Below are positions 55,201-62,840 of a stretch of 64,000 bases of DNA, in pieces. The position numbers and the translations under genes are program-made. Below the pieces are notes generated by a model, which made no database searches, was not told where the DNA came from, and saw nothing but the letters and a program-made list of their open reading frames with translations. How positions within the stretch are numbered: position 1 is the stretch's first letter; every line of letters starts with the position of its first letter. The DNA is from an uncultured Collinsella sp. GTDB taxonomy: Bacteria > Actinomycetota > Coriobacteriia > Coriobacteriales > Coriobacteriaceae. The stretch spans positions 1 to 64,000 of the forward strand of contig CALULJ010000001.1 of NCBI GenBank assembly GCA_944321445.1, given 5' to 3'.

Positions 55201-55735
55201 CCGGCGCGGGCAGGTCGCTTTGCCCGGCATCCGTATCTGCGGGGCTCGGTAGCAGCGGGAGCTCTTCTTCCGCCGCGCTACATGCTGGCAAAACGGCAGC
55301 GGGAGCATCCAGCACCTCAGGCGCCCCGGTCACAGACGGCAGATCGCCGCCATCGTCCCAGGTACGCGCATCCCAGCCATCCGCAAAAGGCAGCAGGCTG
55401 TCGTCCAGCACCGCAAGGTCATTGCAGTCCTGTATCGGCATGATTTCCTGCGACGCAGCCACCTTCTTGTGCGCGGCTGAAGGAGCACCGGAAAGCTCGT
55501 CCTCATGCCGAACGATTGCGGGGACAAACAACGGTTGCGCAACCGGCTCATTCGAGGTCGTTGCTGCCGAGCCGGGATCCTCCCCATAGCGGCTATCGTC
55601 TTGCGCGTCGATTGTGCCGAACGCCCCCGCTTCATACGCATCGCCATGCGCACACTCGGGCTCCTGCCAACCCATCGTCAACGCGCCTGCACGCTCTTCC
55701 TCAACCGCCGCATCGATTCCATCCCACATGCTCAT
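52217..55735 (-). CDS. Large STAND-type ATPase regulator with winged helix and BTAD domain
   Basis: 1,172 residues. An acidic, low-complexity head (about 1-195) is followed by a P-loop NTPase domain with IVSAPGGFGKTTLLKQIV (about 220) and PLIAIDDIPRLAGEEAE as Walker B (about 285), resembling MalT/STAND regulators. The middle (about 440-900) is helical and repeat-like. The C-terminus has an OmpR-like winged helix (about 925-1015, FVSRRTIVDELWPDCEYARG) and a bacterial transcriptional activator domain (about 1030-1172, MEQLYRGPLYVPDSGDPSFF). The head is unusually long. ATG at 55735 is preferred over GTG 55771 because GGGGT lies six bases before it. The target genes and inducer are unknown; a nearby regulon is not obvious. 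Confidence 0.85.
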   Translation of the reverse strand: MSMWDGIDAAVEEERAGALTMGWQEPECAHGDAYEAGAFGTIDAQDDSRYGEDPGSAATTSNEPVAQPLFVPAIVRHEDELSGAPSAAHKKVAASQEIMPIQDCNDLAVLDDSLLPFADGWDARTWDDGGDLPSVTGAPEVLDAPAAVLPACSAAEEELPLLPSPADTDAGQSDLPAPVPARQRRHTAADDPTASGQRTVLRGELVRDVLSKLTETGIAIVSAPGGFGKTTLLKQIVDAVAKDAERGESYFTNVRDLSGDAVRGRIDSLARSGPASAFASARPLIAIDDIPRLAGEEAERTALSLQRLNASGFDVLVSTLPTNRALLAALKRVSIITARSLIIQPREYSDWAHEFSIARSLDVYGLTQGVPALVALLQVATERQFGGNPLDAGIVTLYRGILAELRRARDPLYRMVCMIMLVGKGVMKDFNRCGMRLQPGTVMRLVRDYPVFGMERADAPFSCLGCTSNTLDALRRDIADRRPAFAVQAVRVLVRAGLIDNAVHLARLVLDIEDRSALIAQFPLQFSLAGHAGFVTEALADRGSIPASSIETGVMLAVYAAALIQGDIRLARRAAMELSKRVDDIDQQIRWNDWDCACALSEVWGSVSGIALPELDVEGQRNATPAAACLRAHARIYRELIGGVGAPAWNGAEKLADADGDARELDVPSLLLSIDQALDRALHGEGVSREELARLDDAADVARERRLGPLCVRARVAASVCRLLEGGPLLDDRAFADGGTAAVRESDLPSQLFCLVAEGWQDLGRGQAVNAEFRAQQAIKLAESGQVFIRSWAVLLERTAFLRAASRMKIRDEAEALDLSQKRCLPAEAWSIALHLSAARYDSELAAWCSLHKVALLNPRFRPLARHALSLLGSRGDSMRQQLPRNEVASYTYTGTALLPSDSMFEVATGRRTVEPGQVVINLLGGFHVERNAHVLTGHMWRRKKAGVLAARLMLGLGSFVSRRTIVDELWPDCEYARGRENLYVTLSALRRALGQHEGGPQYVITQGDGVALNDEYVYSDVKRFEGLAREILLSGESVTAQQTVEVCLKMEQLYRGPLYVPDSGDPSFFVHMRRQIGAKFVDCMVCGVDRALEVENVSSAAWLVDAALREAPTREDVIRRAMRVYDLCGRRREIVELYNSHLLYLRRELNTEPELATREMYDRIVGHVPML

Positions 55736-56076
55736 TGTGACCCCATGCCCTTCTTGTTCTTCCTCGCACACCTCGCGCGCAAGGCCCGACTGTTCCGTTC
55801 CCGAACGGATGTGTTCCCTGCATGGTATAACACAATCTAAATGTTTTTTGCTGTTCTTCTTTCAGTTTTCGTACCAGGCACAGTATTTCGTAGTTTCTTG
55901 ATATGTAATATTGCGCAATGCTATATGTTGTTTGTTTACTGTTGGGGATATGTCGGACAGGCACGCCGCATCTGTATGTCCGACCGATTTCCGACGCCAT
56001 TTCCCCGCGACGCATAAAAAAGGCGCCCCGGAAATCCGGAGCGCCCAAAAGCGTCGATATGGGAATGCGGCGCGCT
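55736..56076. other. Promoter region of the STAND regulator and end of nagB
   Basis: An AT-rich stretch (55820-55940) with a TATACC hexamer on the minus strand near 55828 that may be the regulator's -10 box. An inverted repeat GTCGGACA/TGTCCGAC (55952-55984) could be an operator. The nagB terminator is at the right end. Confidence 0.45.
56016..56045 (-). terminator. Terminator of nagB
   Basis: On the minus strand GGCGCTCCGG pairs with CCGGGGCGCC (one G-U) around four bases and is followed by six T residues, about 30 bases past the nagB stop. Confidence 0.92.
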
Positions 56077-56820
56077 TTACGCGAGCTCGTCGGCGCACAG
56101 GGACAGCGCGGCCTCGTCGGCCACGAGCACCGTGTTGGGGTGCAGCTGCAGGATGGAAGCCGGGCAGCTGGGGCTCACCGGGCCGAAGCACATGTCGTGC
56201 ACGGCCTGGGCCTTCTTCTCGCCGTTAGCTGCCACGAGGATCATCTTGGCGAACATGATGGTCTGAACACCCATGCTGAAGGCCTGACGCGGCACGTCGT
56301 CGATGCTGTCGAACAGGCGGCTGTTGGCCTCGATGGTGGACTCGGTGAGGTCGACCAAGTGGGTACCCTTGGAGAAGTGGTCATCAGGCTCGTTGAAGCC
56401 AATGTGGCCGTTGTTGCCGATACCCAACAGCTGCAGGTCGGGGTAACCGGCCGCAGCGACGGCCTCGTCGTAGGCGGCGCAAGCGGACTCGTAGTCCTCG
56501 GCCAGACCATCGGGCACATGGGTGCGGGACTTGTCGATGTTCACATGGTCGAACAGGTTGGTGTTCATGAAGTAGCGGTAGCTCTGCGGATGATCGCCGG
56601 CAAGTCCGCGATACTCGTCAAGGTTGTAGGAGGAGACGCGCGAGAAATCGAGGTCGCCCTTCTTGTACCACTCGACGAGCTGCTTGTAGGCGCCGATGGG
56701 CGTGGAGCCCGTGGCCAGACCAAGCACGCAGTTGGGCTTGAGGATCACCTGGGCGGAGATGATATTCGCCACCTTGCGGCTCATATCATCGTAATCGCGG
56801 GCGCGGACGATAGAAATCAT
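56077..56820 (-). CDS. nagB: Glucosamine-6-phosphate deaminase
   Basis: 247-residue cytosolic enzyme turning glucosamine-6-phosphate into fructose-6-phosphate and ammonia. Active-site segments are LGLATGSTPIGAYKQLVEWY (about 33), YNLDEYRGLAGDHPQSYRYF (about 67, with the catalytic aspartate) and LLGIGNNGHIGFNEP (about 130). The ATG follows AAAGGG. It links amino-sugar uptake to glycolysis and would serve sugars released by the MupG and glycosylasparaginase-like enzymes of the left-hand module. NagA is not in the window. It is encoded downstream of an EIIA-Glc gene. Confidence 0.96.
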   Translation of the reverse strand: MISIVRARDYDDMSRKVANIISAQVILKPNCVLGLATGSTPIGAYKQLVEWYKKGDLDFSRVSSYNLDEYRGLAGDHPQSYRYFMNTNLFDHVNIDKSRTHVPDGLAEDYESACAAYDEAVAAAGYPDLQLLGIGNNGHIGFNEPDDHFSKGTHLVDLTESTIEANSRLFDSIDDVPRQAFSMGVQTIMFAKMILVAANGEKKAQAVHDMCFGPVSPSCPASILQLHPNTVLVADEAALSLCADELA

Positions 56821-56895
56821 AGTGGAACCCTTTCTGTGCGAGCACCTACCACACGGTTCCGTCGCCTTCGCACCACGGAACCGCAAGAACCGAAC

Positions 56896-57393
56896 CTAGC
56901 GCTCCCGAGCTGTGATGAGCGTGTCGAGCTCGCCGACGGTATCGCCTACGCTGCCCTTGATGCTCGAAAACTCGACGGAGTTGCAGATAAGAATGGGTGC
57001 CGTGACATCGTAGCCTTCGCGCTCGATAGCCTCGCGGTCAAACTCGATGAGCACGTCGCCCTTCTTGACGGTCTGGCCGACGGAAGCCTTGACGTTGAAG
57101 TACTTACCCTCGAGCTTGTCGGTGTCGAGTCCCACGTGGATGAGGACATCGAGGCCCTCGTTGGTGTGGAGCGCGACCGCGTGGCCCGTGGGAAAGACGG
57201 CCTCCACCCGAGAATCGGATGGAGCAACGACCTTGTTTCCCGTCGGTTCGATCGCAACGCCCTGCCCAAGCAGACCGGCAGCAAACGTCTGGTCGTTCAC
57301 GTCGGACAAGGGAATAACCTTGCCCGCAAGCGGAGAAGGCAGCTCTTTGCTGCGCTTTCGCAAGCCAACCGACCTGAGTAATTCGCTGAACAT
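56896..57393 (-). CDS. crr: PTS glucose-type EIIA component
   Basis: 165-residue soluble EIIA-Glc. Family pieces are LPSPLAGKVIPLSDVNDQTF (about 20), VVAPSDSRVEAVFPTGHAVA (about 60) and the phosphorylated histidine in LDVLIHVGLDT (about 90). It passes phosphate from HPr to EIIB domains. No EIIB or EIIC is adjacent; the beta-glucoside EIIBC at 20909 lacks an EIIA domain and is a plausible client, as are permeases outside the window. ATG at 57393 follows AGGGGG; a start six codons earlier is less likely. It may share a transcript with nagB, 75 bases downstream. Confidence 0.92.
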   Translation of the reverse strand: MFSELLRSVGLRKRSKELPSPLAGKVIPLSDVNDQTFAAGLLGQGVAIEPTGNKVVAPSDSRVEAVFPTGHAVALHTNEGLDVLIHVGLDTDKLEGKYFNVKASVGQTVKKGDVLIEFDREAIEREGYDVTAPILICNSVEFSSIKGSVGDTVGELDTLITARER

Positions 57394-57621
57394 GATCCCC
57401 CTAGTTCCCATGCATAAGGAGTGCAGAGAATTGCTATATGAATCTTACCGCAAAGGGTAATTGCGCCGCACGTCCATTTTGTCCCGATATGCTGCCGCGC
57501 TCTCGGCAGCATACGCATGCACGGATATACCCGCATGATAGGTCGAATGCCACGGCCCGGGCCTTTGGACCTCCACCGGAGGTAGAAAGCCCGACTCCCC
57601 TTCCGCAGCAACCGCGCACAG

Positions 57622-57658
57622 AAAAGCGGGGCCCGCCGATATGTTCGGCAGACCCCGC
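57622..57658 (-). terminator. Terminator of the rplM-rpsI operon
   Basis: On the minus strand GCGGGGTCTGCCGA pairs with TCGGCGGGCCCCGC and ends in TTTT, 30 bases past the rpsI stop. Confidence 0.9.
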
Positions 57659-57687
57659 CAAAAGCACATTCCAAGTAAGCGAAAGGC

Positions 57688-58083
<396 letters not shown>

Positions 58084-58085
58084 CT

Positions 58086-58529
58086 TTAAGCCTCCAGCTC
58101 GATCTTAGTGGGGTTCTGAGCAGTGTGCGGATGCTCGGGGCCAGCGTAGACCTTGAGCTTCTTGAGCTGAGCGCGACCGAGGGTGGTCTTGGGGAGCATG
58201 CCGCGGACGGCGCGCTCGATGACCTGCTCGGGGTGCTTCGCCATGGCCTGACGGAAGCTCTCAGCCTTGAGGCCGCCATTGTAGCCGCTGTGACGGTAGT
58301 AAACCTTCTGGTCGGCCTTGTTGCCGGTAAGCTGGACCTTATCGGCGTTGATGACCACCACAAAGTCACCGCAGTCAGAGTTGGGGGTGAACTGGGGCTT
58401 GTTCTTACCGCGCAGGATCATGGCGACCTGCGTGGCCAGACGGCCCAGGACAGCACCCTCGGCATCGACGAGGACCCAATTGCGGGCAACCTCACCCTGC
58501 TTGGCGTAGTGAGTCGACTTCTGAATCAC
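58086..58529 (-). CDS. rplM: Ribosomal protein L13
   Basis: 147-residue protein of the large subunit. Segments [20 protein letters not shown] (about 16), [17 protein letters not shown] (about 50) and [20 protein letters not shown] (about 108) are conserved. It is the first gene of the L13-S9 operon. A GGAGG-type site lies upstream of the ATG. The 164 bases between it and the patatin gene hold only a small stem (58666-58685). Confidence 0.98.
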   Translation of the reverse strand: MIQKSTHYAKQGEVARNWVLVDAEGAVLGRLATQVAMILRGKNKPQFTPNSDCGDFVVVINADKVQLTGNKADQKVYYRHSGYNGGLKAESFRQAMAKHPEQVIERAVRGMLPKTTLGRAQLKKLKVYAGPEHPHTAQNPTKIELEA

Positions 58530-58693
58530 TTGACTCCTCCATGTACAGTACGTGTCTTAACAGAGATTCACGGGGCTCTGCAAATGACTGAAGAATTATA
58601 GCGCGGGCAGACACGGGGTCAATGCGGGTTTTTCGCGCTCGCAGAGTTTCTGCACATGTTGCGAAATGTGTCCTCTCTGGGGACAGTTGCGGA

Positions 58694-59560
58694 TTAGAGG
58701 AAGGATTTTATGTTGGAGAGCAGGCGCTCGGCTTCTTGGCGACCTTGGATGTAGAGGTCGAGCAGCTTGGCGGTGTCGTGCTCCACGTGTCCGACCTCCA
58801 CCGGACGGTGCGGAGCCAGCACGAGCGCGCGGCCCTCGTCCTCGTAGGCCCAGATGTGCTCGCGCTGCTCGTTGTAGCGCTCGTGGCGGTTCTCGATGGC
58901 ATCCAGCAGGTAGGGATACTCCGCATAGCGCGTGCGCGCGGCGGCCATGAGTTCGTAGGGGCTCTTCTTGTACGCGCGGTGCTGCGTGAGCACTACGATG
59001 GCACGGTCGTAGCCAGCGTCCTCGAGCACGTGCTCAATGGGCACCGAGTCGGCCACGCCGCCGTCCAGGTACAGGTGCCCGTCGATCTCGACCGGGGGCG
59101 CCATGAGCGGCAGCGACGTCGAGGCGCGCACGGCGTCGATATCGAGCACCGCGTTTTTGACCTCGAGGTAGGCCGCCGTGCCAAAGACGATGTCGGTCGC
59201 CACGGCCACAAGCGGCATGGGGTTCGCCAGATACGCATCGTTATCGAAGGGGTCCAGGCGATCCTGGACGTCGTTCAGCATGAAGTCGTAGCCGATGAAG
59301 CTGCCACTGCGGGCAAACGACTTCGCGCCCATGTAGCGCTCGTCGTTGCAATACGCCAGGTTGATGCGGTTGGGACGGCCGATCTGACGCGACTTATAGG
59401 AAAGGCCGTTCAGCACACCGGCGCTCACGCCGTAGCAGGCATCAGGCTGGATCTTGTGCTCCATCAGCACGTCGAGCACGCCAGCTGTGAACTGCCCGCG
59501 AAAGCTGCCGCCCTCGAGGATGATCGCCGTCTTGCCCACATGTTCTGCCCGCTGCTCCAT
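58694..59560 (-). CDS. Patatin-like phospholipase
   Basis: 288-residue hydrolase of the bacterial patatin family (YjjU-like). The oxyanion motif is LEGGSFRGQFTAGVLD (about 15), the nucleophile serine is in YGVSAGVLNGLSY (about 44, GxSxG) and the catalytic aspartate in YLDGGVADSVPIEHV (about 163, DGG). It probably cleaves fatty acyl chains from lipids at the inner face of the membrane. The C-terminal third is helical and charged. The start ATG begins MEQRAEHVGKTAIILEGGSF. It is a single gene, divergent from the tmRNA. Confidence 0.93.
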   Translation of the reverse strand: MEQRAEHVGKTAIILEGGSFRGQFTAGVLDVLMEHKIQPDACYGVSAGVLNGLSYKSRQIGRPNRINLAYCNDERYMGAKSFARSGSFIGYDFMLNDVQDRLDPFDNDAYLANPMPLVAVATDIVFGTAAYLEVKNAVLDIDAVRASTSLPLMAPPVEIDGHLYLDGGVADSVPIEHVLEDAGYDRAIVVLTQHRAYKKSPYELMAAARTRYAEYPYLLDAIENRHERYNEQREHIWAYEDEGRALVLAPHRPVEVGHVEHDTAKLLDLYIQGRQEAERLLSNIKSFL

Positions 59561-59780
59561 GGTGCGCCCTTCGTTTCTCGTTGCGTGGTTTTTCCTCTTC
59601 TACCACAAAACGGGCGGCGTAAACGGAAGCGCTCACTGATTCTCCGATGAAGCCCGAAACGCCAAGCTGTCAACTGGGGTGAATACTTTCAGCTCGTGCG
59701 TGGTAGAATACGTAATCCACGGCCTGCGCGGCCGTGCGCACATTGACAGGTCGAGCGGCTTGGCCGCCCGGTCAACCCAA

Positions 59781-60151
59781 GGGGGCGACTGGTTTCGACA
59801 CGATAGCTCTGAGAGAGGAAGCAGGCCGTGGTCTCCTCGCCACGTTAAACAGGGGTACCGTCAAAATGAATTGACAAGAATTCTTCTTATGAGCCCCAGC
59901 TGGCTCTCGCTGCTTAGTATTTAATTGCAGCGCGTCGCACTCGGGAGGTTCCCCGACCCGAGCCCGATGTCATTTGAGGGGAATGCTCCCACGCACGTAA
60001 TCGGTATGGCGCGGGCTAAGACTGAACCGGTTGGGACGCCGCGAGCGTGTCGCTGCGCGCAACGCGTCCGAGACTAAATCAGCGACTGAGCCTGGAGATG
60101 CCGATCAGGGGGCTTTCGTGGACCGGAGTTCGATTCTCCGCGCCTCCACCA
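59781..60151 (+). ncRNA. ssrA: Transfer-messenger RNA
   Basis: The 5' end GGGGGCGACTGGTTTCGACA and 3' end GATTCTCCGCGCCTCCACCA form the tRNA-like half (acceptor GGGGGCG with CGCCTCC, encoded CCA). The tag frame ends with GAG CCC CAG CTG GCT CTC GCT GCT TAG. Reading back, the tag is probably DKNSSYEPQLALAA, with resume codon GAC (inferred because a TGA lies two codons earlier). Pseudoknots were not checked. It rescues stalled ribosomes and marks the product for proteolysis. Confidence 0.97.
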
Positions 60152-60160
60152 CAAGGAACG

Positions 60161-60193
60161 AGCAGGTAGACCCACGTGTCTGCCTGCTTTTTT
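60161..60193 (+). terminator. Terminator of tmRNA
   Basis: AGCAGGTAGAC pairs with GTCTGCCTGCT (one mismatch or G-U) and continues into six T residues, ten bases past the tmRNA end. Confidence 0.93.
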
Positions 60194-60209
60194 ATTGCAG
60201 CTGTAAACC

Positions 60210-60227
60210 CGCGGAGAATCGAACTCC
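60210..60227 (-). repeat. Inverted 18-bp copy of the tmRNA T arm
   Basis: CGCGGAGAATCGAACTCC is the exact complement of 18 bases of the tmRNA T arm and lies 17 bases behind its terminator. The same arrangement (terminator, then inverted T-arm piece) follows tRNA-Glu at 33627-33638. Confidence 0.85.
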
Positions 60228-60333
60228 AAACGGAGCGCGGAGCTGTATGGTGCCAACGGGTGTCCGAATTGCATACTCTGGCGACCATAGTGCATAGAGA
60301 ACCCGGCGTTCAGGCCATCCGAGCCGAGCCGGT

Positions 60334-60514
60334 AGCCAAATAATCGAGTTTTGGTAATTACCATCGGTTTTATAACATATTATTAGTCTGAATTCGGACT
60401 TTTTTATACATAACTCTCACTGTTTCCGCAGGTATTTTGATTCGTTTATACATTCGCATCTTTCCCGACACGGCGCGCGCTGTATGCGCAAGACCAAAAC
60501 TCGAGTTTTTGGTT
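60334..60514 (+). repeat. 181-bp inverted-repeat element, copy B
   Basis: The ends AGCCAAATAATCGAGTTTTG G and the complement of 60494-60514 match at 18 of 21. The internal hairpin AGTCTG-AATT-CGGACT with T-run (60385-60405) corresponds to AGTCCG-TTTT-CGGACT in copy A: C to T on the left arm keeps a G-U pair, and the loop has changed freely. The middle (TTTCCGCAGGTA against TTTGCGCAGGATA) is also alignable. Non-coding. Confidence 0.8.
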
Positions 60515-60865
60515 TTCGCCCCCATCGCTGGCAGAAAACCCCATGCGCAGCGGAGCGAGCCACACGGTCACAGATTGCATGAAGGGTGCTCATAAGCATA
60601 AATGCGAGGTATTGCAAGCGTTAAAGCTGAACATTTTCGGTGGAGCGTTATGTTTATTCGGCGAACGGTAGACGGTCTTTTTTGCTACCAACACCCTCCT
60701 TTTCTAGTGTTTACCTGCGCTTTTAACGAATTGATAGCGCGCGAGTAGTCTTCTTAGGGCATCTTCACATACGTGAAGAATGCGTCACAAATCTTGAATG
60801 GGGCTCGACACAACCGGTATCGTTCCCATCGCACTTGTTTGCCCTCGTTTTTGGAGGTACCACAC

Positions 60866-61321
60866 ATGAACGCACAGAACGCACAACTCGCCGGCGCCCT
60901 CATTGGCCTTGGCGCTACCATCACCCAGGCCATGGACGAGATCGAGGACTTCGTCCCCTGCGGTCATCCGGCATCCATCGTCATCGACGGCCTGTCCTCC
61001 CTCGACGCCTCGCTCTCCGATGAGCAGCGCAGCGAGCAACTGGACACCGTCACCAACCTCATCAACCATGTGAGCGAGAAGCGCGGCGTGCCCGCCCACT
61101 CCATCGTTGACATCGACGCCATCGGCGGCATCAAGACCAAGCTCCTGGGCGAACTGCAGGACGTCGCTACCGCCGTCAAGGAGACCACCAACCTGGATCA
61201 CCAGGGCGTGAACGCTTGGATCTATCGTTCGCTCGCCGCCATCGAGACCAACGGCACCCTCGAGGCCGCCGAGCGCATGGCTGAGGTCCAGGTCATCAAG
61301 GCCGCCGTCAAGACCATCTAA
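60866..61321 (+). CDS. Hypothetical helical protein, 151 residues
   Basis: The family is not recognised. The sequence is soluble and mostly helical: MNAQNAQLAGALIGLGATIT, then FVPCGHPASIVIDGLSSLDA, a charged middle (SDEQRSEQLDTVTNLINHVS) and a C-terminal VQVIKAAVKTI. A single cysteine lies in VPCGHP. GGAGG precedes the ATG by nine bases and the upstream region is AT-rich, so it is expressed from its own promoter. It lies downstream of the 181-bp repeat element. No function can be proposed. Confidence 0.75.
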   Translation: MNAQNAQLAGALIGLGATITQAMDEIEDFVPCGHPASIVIDGLSSLDASLSDEQRSEQLDTVTNLINHVSEKRGVPAHSIVDIDAIGGIKTKLLGELQDVATAVKETTNLDHQGVNAWIYRSLAAIETNGTLEAAERMAEVQVIKAAVKTI

Positions 61322-61442
61322 GGTCGCATACGCCAAAACGGCTTGCGTGCGCGCAGGCCAACATATCACGACAGCTTGCTCGAGCGGCGGCGCCCTGGCG
61401 TCGTCGCTCTTTTTTGGCTTGCACGGCAGCGGTTGCAAACGA

Positions 61443-61505
61443 AAGCGGCCCACGAAGCGGGCTTGGAGACGTTGCATCTTTGAACCCTGGCTTCGTGGGC
61501 CGCTT
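61443..61505. repeat. Inverted repeat (perfect 16-bp arms) between convergent gene ends
   Basis: AAGCGGCCCACGAAGC (61443-61458) and its exact complement (61490-61505) enclose 31 bases. It lies 120 bases past the helical-protein gene and about 40 bases before the membrane-protein stop. Confidence 0.9.
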
Positions 61506-61546
61506 GAGAGCAGAGGGGCAGGCTACTCCCCTCTTCATGCGCTTGT

Positions 61547-62152
61547 CTACTGGCGCTGCTGCACTATGGACCCCGCAATGGTGAGGATCAGCGTACCCAG
61601 GAAGATGGGCGTGCCGTACAGCGAGGCAAAGTCGTTGGCGATGTAGTCGGACAGCGCGTTAAACGTGGCGAGTGAGTCGGCAGGAACCGCGAGAGCCGTG
61701 AGCTCACCAAAGGCGAGCACGGCGGCGAGGACATTGGGCACCACGAACGTAGCTCCCGTGTATGCCGTGCCCACGCGAACGAAGAAGTCGCACCACTTGA
61801 GGGCAGCAAGGCCCAGCAGAATGGCGGCCAGCGCAAGAACGACCATGCTATAACCCGCGTACTCCTGCGGCAGGAACAGAGACACGACGAAGCCCAGCGC
61901 GGCTCCGGCAGCACATCCAATAAGGAAAACGCCGGCCTTGTAGGCATACTTGGACAGCAGCGCCGCCACGACGCCCAGCACGAGGGCGACAATGAGCGAC
62001 ACGGGCGAGCCGTCGAACGTGGACATACCGATGTTGAACACGCCCAAGAAGACGAGCGCACCGAGCATCACGTAGAAGAGCTTTTTGCCCATAAAGCACG
62101 CGATGGCGCCCACGGCGATATTCACCAGCAGATAGAGGATTACGAACTCCAT
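61547..62152 (-). CDS. DUF4203/TMEM198-like membrane protein
   Basis: 201 residues with about seven membrane helices. The repeated glycine-rich segments (LLVNIAVGAIACFMGKKLF, GVFLIGCAAGAALGFVVS, TGATFVVPNVLAAVLAFGE) resemble the DUF4203/TMEM198 superfamily. No substrate or activity is known. AAAGGT lies a few bases before the ATG. It is transcribed alone toward a hairpin that faces the helical-protein gene. Confidence 0.75.
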   Translation of the reverse strand: MEFVILYLLVNIAVGAIACFMGKKLFYVMLGALVFLGVFNIGMSTFDGSPVSLIVALVLGVVAALLSKYAYKAGVFLIGCAAGAALGFVVSLFLPQEYAGYSMVVLALAAILLGLAALKWCDFFVRVGTAYTGATFVVPNVLAAVLAFGELTALAVPADSLATFNALSDYIANDFASLYGTPIFLGTLILTIAGSIVQQRQ

Positions 62153-62477
62153 AGTCAACCTTTCTTGCGTCCCACAGGACAGGTTTGGGGGTCGGTTTTC
62201 GACCCGACCATTTTCCCAGAAAACAGGGCCTGTAGCGGGCATTCAACGAATATCTTCAGAGGCTTGGAGTATACAGGTCTGCGGAAGGTCCGACAATTAT
62301 CTTACAAATATATAACAGGGCTATTTTAGTTGTTGCAACATATAGTTAATAAAGGTTTGTATGAATATTTCTGCTCAGCGAGGGAATAATCGAACCCACG
62401 GTAGAGTCCGTTCGCGGGCGACGCTTCCGGATGATTGCCGCAGCACAAAGCTGCGGCTACCTAAGGAGGTTTTGCCT
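62153..62477. other. AT-rich leader and promoter region of a small membrane protein
   Basis: The part 62290-62360 is strongly AT-rich (TTATCTTACAAATATATAAC), contrasting with the GC-rich window. Nearer the small gene are a stem CCGCAGCACAAAGCTGCGG (62439-62457) and a partly paired CGAAC...GTTCG block (62391-62414). Together they form a long structured leader of over 100 bases for a 43-codon gene. Confidence 0.5.
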
Positions 62478-62609
62478 ATGGATATGTTCTCTTTTGAAAG
62501 TATCCTTGAAGTCCTGCAGGCAGTGCAGCTTGTGCTTCTGATCATCAAGAACGTTCTTGAAATCAGAAAGGAGTATAAGCGGAGACGGATGGAGCGAAGT
62601 AACGAGTAG
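62478..62609 (+). CDS. 43-residue single-helix membrane peptide
   Basis: The peptide starts MDMFSFESILEVLQAVQLVL, has one hydrophobic helix (about 8-28) and a strongly basic tail (RKEYKRRRMER). The ribosome site AAGGAGG is ideal and a structured leader stands before it. These are the size, charge layout and context of small toxins or membrane-associated peptides, but no known family was matched. A stem overlapping its stop codon (AGGGGCCAG with CTGGCCCC) may end the transcript. No antisense RNA gene is visible by eye. Confidence 0.6.
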   Translation: MDMFSFESILEVLQAVQLVLLIIKNVLEIRKEYKRRRMERSNE

Positions 62610-62632
62610 GGGCCAGTTGCAGCTGGCCCCCT
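62608..62632 (+). terminator. Stem at the stop of the small membrane peptide gene
   Basis: AGGGGCCAG pairs with CTGGCCCC(C)T around six bases, overlapping the TAG stop. No T-tract. Confidence 0.5.
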
Positions 62633-62793
62633 ACCGAACTTAGCGCCGCCCGTAGTGTAGGTACGGGCTCTGCCGCTTGCTTTGATTGTACCCCCATCTT
62701 GCGGGGCTGAATACTTGAATTGACCGCGTTATTCAGATTCTTCGTTTGTTCAAGAAGCGACGCACGGACGCTCGCGCGCGGCAACCAATCATG

Positions 62794-62827
62794 AAGGCCC
62801 GCCCTGTTCGGTTACAGGGCGGGCCTT
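62794..62827 (-). terminator. Hairpin after the repeat-rich surface protein
   Basis: AAGGCCCGCCCTGT and ACAGGGCGGGCCTT form a perfect 14-bp stem around TCGGTT, 14 bases past the stop on the minus strand. It is followed by CATGATT, so it lacks a strong T-tract. Confidence 0.65.
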
Positions 62828-62840
62828 GTTGGTGGCGGGG

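Noticed and set aside
60074-60364. A 96-codon minus-strand frame over the tmRNA end
   Set aside because: It is read from the complement of tmRNA and its terminator; the sequence is dictated by the RNA gene.
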